Part shown: positions 26,160 through 34,700 of the stretch, one piece after another
Numbering within the stretch: the stretch's first letter is position 1
How the letters are laid out: every line of letters starts with the position of its first letter
NCBI RefSeq assembly: GCF_030813435.1
Contig: NZ_JAUSUG010000029.1
Coordinates: 1 to 62,099, forward strand
DNA: 62,099 bases
Direction of reading: 5' to 3'
Source: Evansella vedderi
GTDB taxonomy: Bacteria > Bacillota > Bacilli > Bacillales > Salisediminibacteriaceae
Program-made: the position numbers and the translations under genes
The notes under the pieces: model-generated
The model's input: only the letters and a program-made list of their open reading frames with translations
Databases searched by the model: none
What the model was told of the DNA's origin: nothing

Positions 26160-27380
26160 TTGACTGGCAATATAAGAGAAGATAAAAAAACAAACAAATG
26201 GCTTTATACGATTGAATTAGGTTTTGACGAAAATGGTAAAAGGAAGCGGAAAGTAAAGCGAGGTTTTAAAAATAAAACCGAGGCACGGAAAGCGATGGCA
26301 ATTGCGATCGCTGATTTTTATCAAAATGAGCCTACGTCTATGGATACAAAGGAATTTAATAATGTAAATGAAACTGTTCAAGCAACTGAATCGGACAAGT
26401 GTGAAGGATTAACTTTAGGTGAGTACTTGGATTATTGGTTATTGACTTACGTTGAGACCAGTACTGCGTATAATACTTTTCTTGGATATGAGCGAATGAT
26501 TCGAGTCCATATAAAACCAGAATTAGGCAATATTTTATTAAGTAAACTGAAGCCTAGAGATATCCAAGATTATTATACACGGAAAGTGAGAACGGATAAC
26601 ACGTTGGATGGCAATGAAGATGATAGTCGTTTATCTGCGCAATCGGTAAAACATCACCACCGTGTACTGTCAAAAGCACTTTCAGATGCTGTGGATCTGG
26701 AATTTATTGAGAAGAATGTAGTCAAAAAGGTAAAGCCACCTAAAGTTCAGAAAATCAAGACGATAACTTATACTTCTATTGAGTTAGAATTACTTCTAAA
26801 CAATGCTATAGCAAATGAAGTTTATGGTCCCATTATTTATTCAGGTGCCTATACAGGAGCAAGACTTGGTGAATTAAGGGCACTTACATGGGAAGATGTG
26901 GACTTTAAAAATAAGAAGATGTTTATTAATAAAACGGCTTATGACGTTCGAAGAAGAGGAGTAAAAATCAAATACACTACCAAACATGGAGAGCGTCATA
27001 TCGTTATGGGGAAAAAGCTAATAAATTTTCTTAAAGATCATAAACGAAAAAGTGATGATACTAAAAAGGTAATAGGAAAATCTTTTAATCCAAATAACTT
27101 AGTTTTCTGTAATTCGGTTGGAAACGATGTTCATCCGTCTGAATTACGATTAGCTTATAAAAAAGCAGTCGCACAAGCAGAATTACCAGTTAGTCGCTTC
27201 CATGATCTGCGTCACACACACGCAACTATTTTGCTACAAGCTAATGTCCATCCAAAAATTGTTTCAGAACGACTTGGGCATTCTAAAATTGGAATTACAC
27301 TTGATCTTTACTCACATGTAATTCCTTCGCTTCAAGATGAAGCTGCAGATATGTTTGATTTGGCATTTGATGATAAATAA
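26160..27380 (+). CDS. int: Tyrosine recombinase (integrase) of the selC-located island
   Basis: A 406-residue integrase. TTG 26160 is the likely start, nine bases after GAGGAGG; an ORF from 26082 has no ribosome site. The N-terminal AP2-type arm-binding domain (GNIREDKKTNKWLYTIELGF) is followed by a SAM-like core-binding domain at about residues 85-190. The catalytic domain has Arg in GARLGELRALTWEDV, HDLRHTHATILL and the HSKIGITLDLYSH stretch with the nucleophile Tyr. All catalytic residues appear present. The stop codon is about 130 bp from the 3' end of tRNA-Sec, which points to that tRNA as the attachment site. Confidence 0.93.
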   Translation: MTGNIREDKKTNKWLYTIELGFDENGKRKRKVKRGFKNKTEARKAMAIAIADFYQNEPTSMDTKEFNNVNETVQATESDKCEGLTLGEYLDYWLLTYVETSTAYNTFLGYERMIRVHIKPELGNILLSKLKPRDIQDYYTRKVRTDNTLDGNEDDSRLSAQSVKHHHRVLSKALSDAVDLEFIEKNVVKKVKPPKVQKIKTITYTSIELELLLNNAIANEVYGPIIYSGAYTGARLGELRALTWEDVDFKNKKMFINKTAYDVRRRGVKIKYTTKHGERHIVMGKKLINFLKDHKRKSDDTKKVIGKSFNPNNLVFCNSVGNDVHPSELRLAYKKAVAQAELPVSRFHDLRHTHATILLQANVHPKIVSERLGHSKIGITLDLYSHVIPSLQDEAADMFDLAFDDK

Positions 27381-27396
27381 CTAAAAAAAATTAAAT

Positions 27397-27428
27397 GGCA
27401 CCCTCAAATGGCACTCTTTCGGCACTCT
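27397..27428. repeat. GGCACYCT direct repeats, candidate integrase arm sites
   Basis: GGCACCCT at 27397 and GGCACTCT at 27410 and 27421 form three direct copies between the integrase stop and tRNA-Sec. Short repeats here are a usual place for arm-type sites bound by the integrase N-terminal domain. Binding is inferred. Confidence 0.55.
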
Positions 27429-27512
27429 ATGGACAAAAGTAATGAAAAATGCCAATGAACTTATCGAGGTGCCTCATCTACATAACCTCTCAAAGCCTTA
27501 TGTATCATAGTT

Positions 27513-27609
27513 TGGCGGGACCGTCTGGGAATCGAACCCAGCGGAGACGTCACGCGCCTCCCAAAAGGTTTTGAAGACCTCGAAGGACACCAGTACCTTA
27601 GCCGACCCC
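27513..27609 (-). tRNA. selC: tRNA-Sec (UCA anticodon)
   Basis: A 97-nt tRNA on the minus strand with CCA encoded at 27513-27515. The anticodon loop CTTCAAA carries TCA, which reads UGA. The T arm is CTGGG-TTCGATT-CCCAG, the anticodon stem is GAGGT/ACCTT, and a long variable arm (GGAGGCG with CGTCTCC) marks it as a selenocysteine tRNA. The acceptor pairing GGGGTCGG with ACGGTCCC includes two adjacent wobble pairs and a terminal mismatch, which may reflect replacement of the 3' half by the integrated element. It supplies Sec-tRNA to SelB for the two selenoproteins encoded about 11 kb downstream. Confidence 0.9.
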
Positions 27610-27642
27610 ACGAAATAAGAAATATTACAATCAATAAACTAT

Positions 27643-27671
27643 ATTATAGTATTATAATAGGTAATAATCAA
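27643..27671 (-). promoter_or_regulatory. selC promoter
   Basis: On the minus strand TTGATT (27666-27671) and TATAAT (27643-27648) are separated by exactly 17 bases, giving a sigma-A promoter with a start about 27 nt before the tRNA. Confidence 0.7.
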
Positions 27672-27783
27672 TCTGTTCACGAAATTGTTACATTTCACAA
27701 ATACTTATTATTACCATGACAAGAAATTATTATACGGAATAATATAGGGATTGTCCAATATTTACTTTTGGGGAGGAGAGGGA

Positions 27784-27954
27784 ATGCGAGATTTTCATTG
27801 TTGTGCATCCTGCCGGGATTTTAAGATAGAAAAAACGAAGACTGGTATCAGGCACTATTGTTCCCGGCTTGGCTATGACACAAAACCAACATATAAGTTT
27901 AACTGCTGGAAACCGTCGGAGAGAGTAAAAAAATTAATGGATAAAACCAAGTAA
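27784..27954 (+). CDS. 56-residue Cys-rich small protein
   Basis: ATG 27784 follows GGGGAGGAGAGG. The protein has C-C-x2-C near residue 6-10 (CCASC), a later Cys in HYCSRLGYDT and one in FNCWKP, a pattern suited to one zinc site. It is basic at the C-terminus. The family is not recognised with certainty; short proteins with this CASC...C...C layout are common in Bacillaceae and uncharacterised. It is the first gene to the right of tRNA-Sec and so lies outside the integrated island. Confidence 0.6.
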   Translation: MRDFHCCASCRDFKIEKTKTGIRHYCSRLGYDTKPTYKFNCWKPSERVKKLMDKTK

Positions 27955-27973
27955 TTGACTAATAAACAGTGAA

Positions 27974-28724
27974 AGAGGCTGGGACATAACTAAAGTGTTT
28001 AACTGGAAATACGAACAATGTACTACCTTAGCGGAGGAAATATACGTAGACTCCTCGAAAATGTTAGCACATTTTCTTCGTGCGTGGGCAATCTCAAGGA
28101 TGTGTAATCAGTGTCCTGCGGGAGCAAAGGCGAGGCCACTGAAAACAGTGGCAATGGCTTCGCGCGTTGCGAGTCTGATATGAGAAACCCACTCATATCA
28201 GGCTTCGAAAACATTGAAACGGCTCCGCTCATTGCTTCAAGCCCACTGAAAAAGATAAAAAGCGGAGGCCACTGAAAAAGTCATATATTTTTCGCTGAGA
28301 AAATAGCAATCGCTCCGCGCGTTGCGCGCCTGCTATGAAAAAACCACTCATAGCAGGCTTTAAAAACTTGCAACGGCTTCGCTGATTGCTTCGAGACCAC
28401 TGAAAAAGGGAAAAAACGTCCTTTTTCAGTGGCCTCGAAAAGCGATCTTTTTCAGTGGGCCAAGGGCAAAGGTGAAACCCCGCAGTGGGAGCCAGGATGG
28501 CGACATTACGCCGTTGCCCACAAGCGGGACCTGAGACGCTTCCTCGAGTAGTTTGCGTCGAGTAATCGCAGACGCAGGACGTGGACTTTCCTTAGGTGTA
28601 ATTGGCGAGGAGACTCACCAGACGCCCGCGGAAAGCGAAGTGTATTTCCGAAGCGATTTTTATATGCACCAACTATTTCGTTCGGGTTTCTTATTGATAA
28701 AAACACTTTTGTCCCAGCCTCTTT
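27974..28724. mobile_element. 751-bp repeat element with AGAGGCTGGGACA inverted ends
   Basis: The two ends are inverted copies of AGAGGCTGGGACA (27974 onward and about 28709-28724 reversed). The inside carries no credible gene but many palindromic pieces: CCACTGAAAAAGG hairpins (notably 28397-28432), repeated GCTCCGC/GCGCGTTGCG bits and the 120-bp dispersed unit at 28485-28605. It has the form of a non-autonomous, MITE-like element or a nest of several. A solitary end-like sequence also occurs at 60340-60353. No target duplication was established. Confidence 0.6.
28485..28605 (+). repeat. Dispersed GC-rich repeat, copy 1
   Basis: The stretch from GCCAGGATGGCGACATTACG through ACGCAGGACGTGG recurs nearly unchanged at 58843-58960 and, reversed, at 48356-48440 and 54705-54805. 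It is richer in GC than its surroundings and non-coding. Confidence 0.75.
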
Positions 28725-28872
28725 TACTAAAGTTAGAATTTTCACATCCCACTTAACAATTTTTGGTGTGGAAAATATTTAGGCCTTTTGGGAATTATTA
28801 AGATAGAGAGGGAAAGAATGTAACTACCTATTCTTTAAAAACTGTGACGGAATCGCTTTAGGAGGTTAAGGA

Positions 28873-29556
28873 ATGAGAAGGATAATGCCAAGCTCTATTT
28901 CATCTTATAGTCAATATGGGCATTTAAAAATACCTAAATGTGTGAAAAGTGAGTGTCCTCAGTGTGGAATAAATGCTGAATTTACCTTGAAGGTGAACTA
29001 TCAGTCAAATAGAGTTGGCCTTTTTTCACAGGGGGATTGTTCCAAATGTAAAAACACCTCTTCCTTTGTGATCATGATTGGAAATGGTCTAGAGAAAACA
29101 GGGGAAGTAGCGGAAGTGTACATTTACGACCAAAGACACCCACTGCATCAAATGAAGCAGTACAGAAATATTCCCGATGATCTTGTAAGAGCATACCGCT
29201 CAGCTATTAATGTCCATCAATCGAAAGATACTTCTGCAACAGCAGTCATGTCGAAAAGGGTACTTCAAAGCATGATCAATAGTTTTCTTGCGGAAAATAA
29301 GCTAGAAGGTAAACCTTTATCAGAACAATTGGAAATGCTGCCGGAGTATGTTGATTTTACACGGCCCATCTCATCCTTAAGAAGCCTCATCCATCCTGAC
29401 AGTCATTTTCAGCAAATGTTAGAGCTAGAACGGGATCTGGATGAAGATATGGCGGGCTTAATCGTGGATTTATTAAATAATCTCATTGAGTATTTGTACA
29501 TCCTTCCTTCCAGAATGGATTTTATCCATGACCAAATTGAAGAAAGGCTTAAATAA
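28873..29556 (+). CDS. Zinc-ribbon plus DUF4145-like protein
   Basis: A 227-residue protein with TTAGGAGGTTAAGG before its ATG. The N-terminus has two Cys pairs, CPQC near residue 34 and CSKC near residue 56, forming a zinc ribbon. The C-terminal half (SKRVLQSMINSFLAENKLEG, then a helix ending YLYILPSRMDFI) resembles the helical DUF4145 domain often found in or next to restriction and defence proteins. Biochemical function is unknown. It precedes selB in the same direction, but selB has its own promoter. Confidence 0.65.
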   Translation: MRRIMPSSISSYSQYGHLKIPKCVKSECPQCGINAEFTLKVNYQSNRVGLFSQGDCSKCKNTSSFVIMIGNGLEKTGEVAEVYIYDQRHPLHQMKQYRNIPDDLVRAYRSAINVHQSKDTSATAVMSKRVLQSMINSFLAENKLEGKPLSEQLEMLPEYVDFTRPISSLRSLIHPDSHFQQMLELERDLDEDMAGLIVDLLNNLIEYLYILPSRMDFIHDQIEERLK

Positions 29557-29591
29557 AAAATGAACATATCATTACGATTCCCCCTCATTCA

Positions 29592-29639
29592 TTGACGAGT
29601 GAAGCCCACACTACTATGATAAGATAGAGGATCATAGTA
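29592..29639 (+). promoter_or_regulatory. selB promoter overlapping a 9-bp palindrome
   Basis: TTGACG (29592-29597), 17 bp, TATGAT (29615-29620). TACTATGAT (29612-29620) and ATCATAGTA (29631-29639) form a perfect inverted repeat across the -10 and start region, a good position for an operator. No regulator is assigned. Confidence 0.65.
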
Positions 29640-29675
29640 AAATTTGGTTTCCGTTATTGAAGAGGGGGAACATTT

Positions 29676-31571
29676 ATGTCAAAGCGTTTTTATACCATAG
29701 GAATGGCAGGTCATATTGACCACGGAAAAACAACATTAACGAAGGCGTTAACCAATGTAGATACAGACCGATTAAAAGAGGAAAAGGAACGGTCCATTTC
29801 CATTGAGCTTGGTTATGCCCCATTACATTTAGATGATGAGTCACAAGTTTCTATCATAGACGTACCAGGTCATGAGAAATTTATTAGACAAATGATAGCC
29901 GGAGTTGCAGGCATTGACCTCGTGCTACTCGTGGTTGCTGCTGACGAAGGCTTCATGCCACAGACGGTGGAGCACTTAGATATTCTTCGTCTTTTAGGAA
30001 TACATAAAGGTTTAATTGTAGTAACAAAAATGGACCAAGTGGAAGAAGATATGATCGAATTAATAGAAGCAGATATTTCGGATCAAGTCCAAGGAACCTT
30101 CTTTGAAGGATCGGAACTGATTTTTGTAGACAGTCTTTCGAAAAAGGGTATTCCTGAGCTCTTAGAGAAAATAAAGGAATACTTAAAGGACCTTCCCATG
30201 CGTGACGCAGCTGGTGCCTTCCGTTTACCAATCGACCAGGTGTTTACGGTACATGGACAAGGTACTGTAGTTCGGGGAACCGTCTATGAGGGAGCCGTTG
30301 AAGAGGGAGATACTCTTGAACTTTTACCCTCTGGAAAAAAGGTGAGGGCAAGGCAACTCCAAGTTCACCATCAACCGCAAAAATCCGGTCGTGCAGGTCA
30401 ACGGGTAGCTATCAATTTAGGGGGAATATCGAAGCATGAAGTAAAGCGTGGCGATGTATTAGTTTCTACCCAATTTTATACTACGACGACTACAGTAGAT
30501 ATCGCTTTGGATACGGTCGACTCTTTAGAATACCCGTTAAAACAACGGGGGTATATTAAGCTTCACCTTGGGACCGCAGAAGTTTACGGAAAAATCGTGT
30601 TTTTTGACCGTAATGAATTAACGGAAGACAAAAATGTTCTTTGTCAGCTTCGCCTTGACGAGCCTATCGTAACAAAACGGGGCGATCGATTTATCTTGCG
30701 GCGCCCAAGCCCAGTGGAAACGATCGGTGGAGGAGTCGTTATTGATCCTAATGGGGAAAAGTATAAGTTCGGAGAGGCAACCATTGACATGCTCTCTCGG
30801 AAAAAAGAAGGCACTCCAGAAGAACAACTAGTAGATCTGTTGAAAAAAAGAAAGGGTATGACAAAATCGGAAATAGAAAAGGAATTTTCATTAGGGGTTG
30901 GCGAACTAGAAGATCTTTTAAAGGAGCTTTTAGATAATGGAACGGTGGTTTCTTTTGGGAATAAGCTCGTTCTCCAATCTGTGTATGAGGAAATGCTTGA
31001 GTTAGTGAAAGAAGAGCTTTTAGCCTACCATAAAGAAAACCCTATGAGAGAAGGGAAAAATAAAGCGGAATTGAAAAATGACCTTCTTTTTTACGGTTCT
31101 GACTTAGCTGAGTCCGTTATCGAATCAGGTGTGAAAGAGGGCCTCTTTAGGAAAAACGGTCAATTCATCTCTTCTGCAGACTTCCAGCCTAGCTACCCAG
31201 CCCAATGGGCAAAGCGAATGCAGCAGGTGGAAGATACCATTGTAAAGCAAGGATTTGAAGTAGAGCTCTATGAATATATCGTTGAGAGAGCAGGTTTACC
31301 TTCTCATTTGCATGATGAATTGCGTCATTTCTATTTGCGAACAGGATTTGCCATAGAGCTAGATGACAAGCATATTGTTTCTACAGAAGCTTTTCAGAAA
31401 GCGGCGATTGCTGTTTATGAAAAAACAGAAGACCGCTTTGCATTGCAGGATGCCAAAGCAGTATTGAATCTGACCAGAAAATATTTAGTTCCATTCATGG
31501 AGCGTTTAGATTCTATGGGCTATACAAAACGAGAAGGCAATGAACGAATATGGGTGAAAAAACCGGAATAA
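29676..31571 (+). CDS. selB: Selenocysteine-specific elongation factor SelB
   Basis: A 631-residue GTPase that carries Sec-tRNA to UGA codons next to a SECIS hairpin. G1 is GHIDHGKTT (residues 12-20), G3 DVPGHEKF (62-69) and G4 TKMD near 117. EF-Tu-like beta-barrel domains follow ([15 protein letters not shown] near 190). The C-terminal third consists of winged-helix repeats that bind SECIS RNA in this family ([40 protein letters not shown] at the end). Length and order are normal for bacterial SelB. It serves the TGA-containing selD and SelW-like genes in this window. Start ATG follows AAGAGGGGG. Confidence 0.97.
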   Translation: MSKRFYTIGMAGHIDHGKTTLTKALTNVDTDRLKEEKERSISIELGYAPLHLDDESQVSIIDVPGHEKFIRQMIAGVAGIDLVLLVVAADEGFMPQTVEHLDILRLLGIHKGLIVVTKMDQVEEDMIELIEADISDQVQGTFFEGSELIFVDSLSKKGIPELLEKIKEYLKDLPMRDAAGAFRLPIDQVFTVHGQGTVVRGTVYEGAVEEGDTLELLPSGKKVRARQLQVHHQPQKSGRAGQRVAINLGGISKHEVKRGDVLVSTQFYTTTTTVDIALDTVDSLEYPLKQRGYIKLHLGTAEVYGKIVFFDRNELTEDKNVLCQLRLDEPIVTKRGDRFILRRPSPVETIGGGVVIDPNGEKYKFGEATIDMLSRKKEGTPEEQLVDLLKKRKGMTKSEIEKEFSLGVGELEDLLKELLDNGTVVSFGNKLVLQSVYEEMLELVKEELLAYHKENPMREGKNKAELKNDLLFYGSDLAESVIESGVKEGLFRKNGQFISSADFQPSYPAQWAKRMQQVEDTIVKQGFEVELYEYIVERAGLPSHLHDELRHFYLRTGFAIELDDKHIVSTEAFQKAAIAVYEKTEDRFALQDAKAVLNLTRKYLVPFMERLDSMGYTKREGNERIWVKKPE

Positions 31572-31581
31572 AATGAAGTTA

Positions 31582-31618
31582 GGGCATTTCCTATTTTAGT
31601 GGGAGGTGCCTTTTTTAT
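31582..31618 (+). terminator. selB terminator
   Basis: GGCATTTCC (31583-31591) pairs with the GGGAGGTGCC segment (31601-31610), followed by TTTTTTAT. Confidence 0.8.
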
Positions 31619-31673
31619 ATCTTGAACTCAGGTGGAAAAGCTGTTTTTCTCCAACTTAGAGGAGCCTTTGCAA

Positions 31674-31806
31674 TTGGGTAACGAGGAAGCTAATATTGTT
31701 CTCCAAATAAGGCTTCCATTCGTATTTGGGTAACAAGAAAGGGAATCTCGTTTCCAAATCTGAAGAAATCTTGACACTTGGGTAACTTACTTAAAGGCGG
31801 GAGTGC
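31674..31806. repeat. 52-bp tandem repeats headed by TTGGGTAAC
   Basis: TTGGGTAAC starts at 31674, 31726 and 31778, exactly 52 bp apart; the intervening sequence is also alike (AAG, AAT and TCCAAAT match in register). The same nonamer occurs in the selD spacer at 37236 and inverted at 37260. No ORF covers it. The function is unknown. Confidence 0.7.
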
Positions 31807-31919
31807 AAAAAGGTCATCATAAAGCATTCATGGATCCCTTTCTAGTTTGGAAGCAGGGGGAAAGGTCGCCATAACCAGTTTATGAGCCCGAAAACGAAGC
31901 TTAGAACTAATTTGAGTTA

Positions 31920-32005
31920 TTATTATCATTTTTGATAATAATCCTTGACCTTTCAATATACTCTATTTAAAATAAAGTTAGACTAACCATTATCATTTTT
32001 GATAA
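31920..32005 (+). promoter_or_regulatory. Promoter bracketed by two palindromic operators
   Basis: TTATTATCA-TTTT-TGATAATAA (31920-31941) and TTATCA-TTTT-TGATAA (31990-32005) are near-identical palindromes about 67 bp apart. Between them lie TTGACC (31945-31950) and TAAAAT (31968-31973) with 17-bp spacing. This is a typical autoregulated promoter, presumably bound by the wHTH protein encoded immediately downstream. Confidence 0.75.
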
Positions 32006-32054
32006 CAATAAAAACAATAAAATCCTAACTAACTTATGAAAGTGGTGATTGGCT

Positions 32055-32597
32055 ATGGGTCAATCGAAAGGGGATGTTATTTTACATCCAGTTCGTATGA
32101 AGATCATTCAAGCTTTGGCAGGACGATCACTAACTGTGCAAGATTTAATGGATAAAATACCTGATATACCTCAAGCTACCATGTACCGTCACCTTAACAT
32201 GCTAAAGAAGCATCAAATCGTTCTCGTTCAGGATGAGCAAAAAAAGCGGGGAGTCATAGAAAAAACCTATACATTGGACGTCCGTAATAGTTTTATTTCT
32301 GGAGAAGAAGCGAAACAAATATCGAAGGAAGACTATCTTCGTTATTTTATGATGTTTTATGGAAATCTCCTTCGGCTAATGGAAGAATACTTCGAGGATG
32401 AAGTGAATTTGGAAAAGGATGGATTTGGGTTTCATCAATTAGAACTAAATCTTAATGAAGAAGAAGGGGTTAGATTTCTTCAAGATTATAAAGCGTTAAT
32501 CACAAAATATCAGTTCGAACCGAGGGGGGATAGAAAAAAACGAACGATGGCCACTGCATTTATACCAGAAAGAAATGGGGATAGAAAAAGTGAATAG
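32055..32597 (+). CDS. ArsR-like winged-helix regulator
   Basis: A 180-residue protein; ATG 32055 is preferred to TTG 32049, which lies in the Shine-Dalgarno. Residues 8-75 are an ArsR/HTH_20-type domain (HPVRMKIIQALAGRSLTVQD, then IPQATMYRHLNMLKKHQIV as the recognition helix). The rest is helical, acidic and probably for dimerisation or ligand binding; no metal-binding Cys is seen. It overlaps the hydrolase gene by 23 nt, so both are in one operon. Twin palindromes flank the promoter, so autorepression is likely. Confidence 0.8.
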   Translation: MGQSKGDVILHPVRMKIIQALAGRSLTVQDLMDKIPDIPQATMYRHLNMLKKHQIVLVQDEQKKRGVIEKTYTLDVRNSFISGEEAKQISKEDYLRYFMMFYGNLLRLMEEYFEDEVNLEKDGFGFHQLELNLNEEEGVRFLQDYKALITKYQFEPRGDRKKRTMATAFIPERNGDRKSE

Positions 32598-33522
32598 GGA
32601 AGTTACATTTTCTTCAGATGTTCAGTTAGCAGGAACGCTAAGTATTCCTGAAAATGTTCAGGATAAGGCACCTGCCATTTTAATTATAGCTGGGAGCGGA
32701 CCGACAGATCGTGATGGTAATATGAAAAAGTTTCAAGCCAATATGTATAAGCAGCTTTCGGAATTTTTTGTATCATTAGGTTTTATTACCCTTCGCTTTG
32801 ATAAGCGAGGCACGGGGAAAAGCGAAGGAAAATTTATTACTGCGGGGATGTGGGATCTTGTTGAGGATAATATTGCGGCCTTAAACTTTTTAAAAAAGCA
32901 GGCAGAAGTAGATGAAACGAAAGTATTTGTTGTGGGTCATAGTGAAGGGTGCCTCCAAGGAAATATGATAGCAAGCAAAGTTCCTATTAGAGGGTTAGTC
33001 ATGTTAGCTGGTGCTGGTCAATCGTTAATGGAAGCGACGGACTATCAAAGGGAAATCGCCTATTCACAAATTAAGGAGTTGACAGGCTTTAAAGGATTTC
33101 TCATTCGAAAATTAAATGTTATTGAAAAGGACCGAAAAAAAGCAAAAAAGCTATTTGATAAAATGCTTCACACAGATAAGGACACCATTCGTTATCAGTT
33201 TATTAAAATGAATGCAAAATGGTTTAGGGAGCATGCGGAATATGATCAAGAAACTAGCTTTAGAAAAATTCCTTGTCCCGTTTTGGCCATTACAGGAACG
33301 AAGGACGCACAAGCTGACTATAGGGCATTAGAAAGACTAACATCGGACGTAGGTGCCCCTATTGAAACACATATCATAAAAGATATGAACCATATTTTAA
33401 AAATTCAAGAGGAACCGATTGATTTTCAAAAATTAAAGAAAACGTACGTCAAAGGATTTACAAAGCCACTTCCAACAGAACTAACAAATATCCTTTCTAA
33501 GTGGTTACATGAACAAATTTAA
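32575..33522 (+). CDS. Alpha/beta hydrolase
   Basis: A 315-residue serine hydrolase of the BAAT/dienelactone-hydrolase-like group. The nucleophile elbow is VVGHSEGCLQG near residue 120, the oxyanion region ILIIAGSGPTDRDGN near residue 40, and the acid and His are probably in AITGTKDAQADY and KDMNHIL. The start overlaps the regulator gene, suggesting coupling. The substrate is unknown; the regulator pairing suggests an inducible esterase or detoxifying enzyme. No signal peptide, so cytoplasmic. Confidence 0.85.
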   Translation: MGIEKVNREVTFSSDVQLAGTLSIPENVQDKAPAILIIAGSGPTDRDGNMKKFQANMYKQLSEFFVSLGFITLRFDKRGTGKSEGKFITAGMWDLVEDNIAALNFLKKQAEVDETKVFVVGHSEGCLQGNMIASKVPIRGLVMLAGAGQSLMEATDYQREIAYSQIKELTGFKGFLIRKLNVIEKDRKKAKKLFDKMLHTDKDTIRYQFIKMNAKWFREHAEYDQETSFRKIPCPVLAITGTKDAQADYRALERLTSDVGAPIETHIIKDMNHILKIQEEPIDFQKLKKTYVKGFTKPLPTELTNILSKWLHEQI

Positions 33523-33529
33523 GTTCAAT

Positions 33530-33566
33530 AGTGTTAAACTTTTATCATAAGGTTTAACACTTTTTT
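33530..33566 (+). terminator. Terminator of the regulator-hydrolase operon
   Basis: AGTGTTAAAC (33530-33539) pairs with GTTTAACACT (33552-33561) and TTTTT follows. Confidence 0.85.
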
Positions 33567-33583
33567 GCGTTAAGGGGGCTTAT

Positions 33584-34117
33584 ATGTTTCTATCGATTGA
33601 TTATTTGAAAGAAGGTAATCCAAGGCAGCAATTAGCTTACAAAGCTATGCATGCCCTTGGGTTACTAATAGATTTAGAGGAATATACGCCTGTTCTTTGT
33701 GGTACTTTGCCTATTAATATCGACATAGATAATTCAGACTTAGACATTATTATGGAAGTGAAGAATTTCGATGCTTTCGAGAAATCAATAGTAGCATTGT
33801 ATGGTTGCCACGAGGGGTTCAGGATAAAAAAGACACATATCAGGGGGAATCCCGTAATGAAGGCGAATTTCCTTTACGGTGGGTTCGAATTTGAATTATT
33901 CGGTCAAGACGTTTTGGTCACTGAACAATATGCGTATTTGCATATGATCATAGAAAACACTTTGTTGAGGAAAAATCCCCCTATTAGGGAAGAAATTATC
34001 GCTCTAAAGAAACAAGGTTATAAAACGGAACCTGCATTTTGCAAGGTGCTAGGTTTGGAAGGTGACCCGTATGAAGGGCTTATCATGTATGGAAAGGAAA
34101 GGGGTATTATCACATAA
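33584..34117 (+). CDS. DUF4269 nucleotidyltransferase-like protein
   Basis: A 177-residue protein with an AAGGGGGC ribosome site. LCGTLPINIDIDNSDLDIIM near residue 45 has the G-(S/T)-x-D-x-D logic of nucleotidyltransferase-fold proteins and matches the DUF4269 family. The usual catalytic Asp pair seems kept in SDLDII. The C-terminus (EEIIALKKQGYKTEPAFCKVLG) is the family's closing helix. Substrate and role are unknown. It stands alone between two terminators. Confidence 0.75.
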   Translation: MFLSIDYLKEGNPRQQLAYKAMHALGLLIDLEEYTPVLCGTLPINIDIDNSDLDIIMEVKNFDAFEKSIVALYGCHEGFRIKKTHIRGNPVMKANFLYGGFEFELFGQDVLVTEQYAYLHMIIENTLLRKNPPIREEIIALKKQGYKTEPAFCKVLGLEGDPYEGLIMYGKERGIIT

Positions 34118-34189
34118 CCCCTTCATTTTAGTTGAATACGAAGGGAATTATCAACTATAATGAAGGAAATAACATGTTGGAGGTAAATC

Positions 34190-34681
34190 ATGGCAAAAGA
34201 TAGCTCATTTGATATTGTTTCACAAGTAGATTTTTCGGAGGTTACTAACGCTGTAACAATGGCTACGAAAGAGATTTCCACACGTTACGATTTTAAAGGG
34301 AGTAAGAGCAGTATCACCCTTGAAAACGAAGAGCTTGTTTTGGTTTCTGATGATGAGTACAAGCTAGAGCAACTAAAGGATGTTTTAATTAGCAAGCTAA
34401 TAAAGCGTGGCGTTTCCATTAAAAATTTGGATTATGGAAAATTGGAAGGGGCTTCTGGCGGTACTGTGCGCCAACGGGCAAAGTTGATCCAAGGAATCGA
34501 CAAAGAGCAAGCGAAGAAGATCAATACCCTTATTAAAAACAGTGGACTTAAAGTAAAAAGCCAGGTACAGGACGACCAAATTCGCGTAACAGGGAAGAGT
34601 CGCGACGACCTGCAGAAGGTAATTGCGGCCATCCGAGAAGCCGACCTGCCAATTGATGTTCAATTTATTAATTACCGTTAG
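34190..34681 (+). CDS. yajQ: YajQ-family nucleotide-binding protein
   Basis: A 163-residue YajQ/UPF0234 protein with GGAGGT before ATG. The start [19 protein letters not shown] and [20 protein letters not shown] are the family hallmarks, and the end [16 protein letters not shown] is conserved. Members in some bacteria bind cyclic di-GMP or nucleic acid; in Firmicutes the role is unsettled. Length is normal, two ferredoxin-like repeats expected, cytoplasmic. Confidence 0.95.
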   Translation: MAKDSSFDIVSQVDFSEVTNAVTMATKEISTRYDFKGSKSSITLENEELVLVSDDEYKLEQLKDVLISKLIKRGVSIKNLDYGKLEGASGGTVRQRAKLIQGIDKEQAKKINTLIKNSGLKVKSQVQDDQIRVTGKSRDDLQKVIAAIREADLPIDVQFINYR

Positions 34682-34700
34682 ATTACATACTTCGCGATGG

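Noticed and set aside
28506-28756. ORFs on both strands inside the 28-kb repeat element
   Set aside because: They cover the dispersed GC-rich repeat that also occurs at 48356, 54705 and 58843 in other frames, and have no ribosome site.
31674-31806. CRISPR-like array
   Set aside because: The 52-bp units are tandem degenerate repeats with only a 9-bp exact core; there are no unique spacers of constant length and no cas genes in the window.
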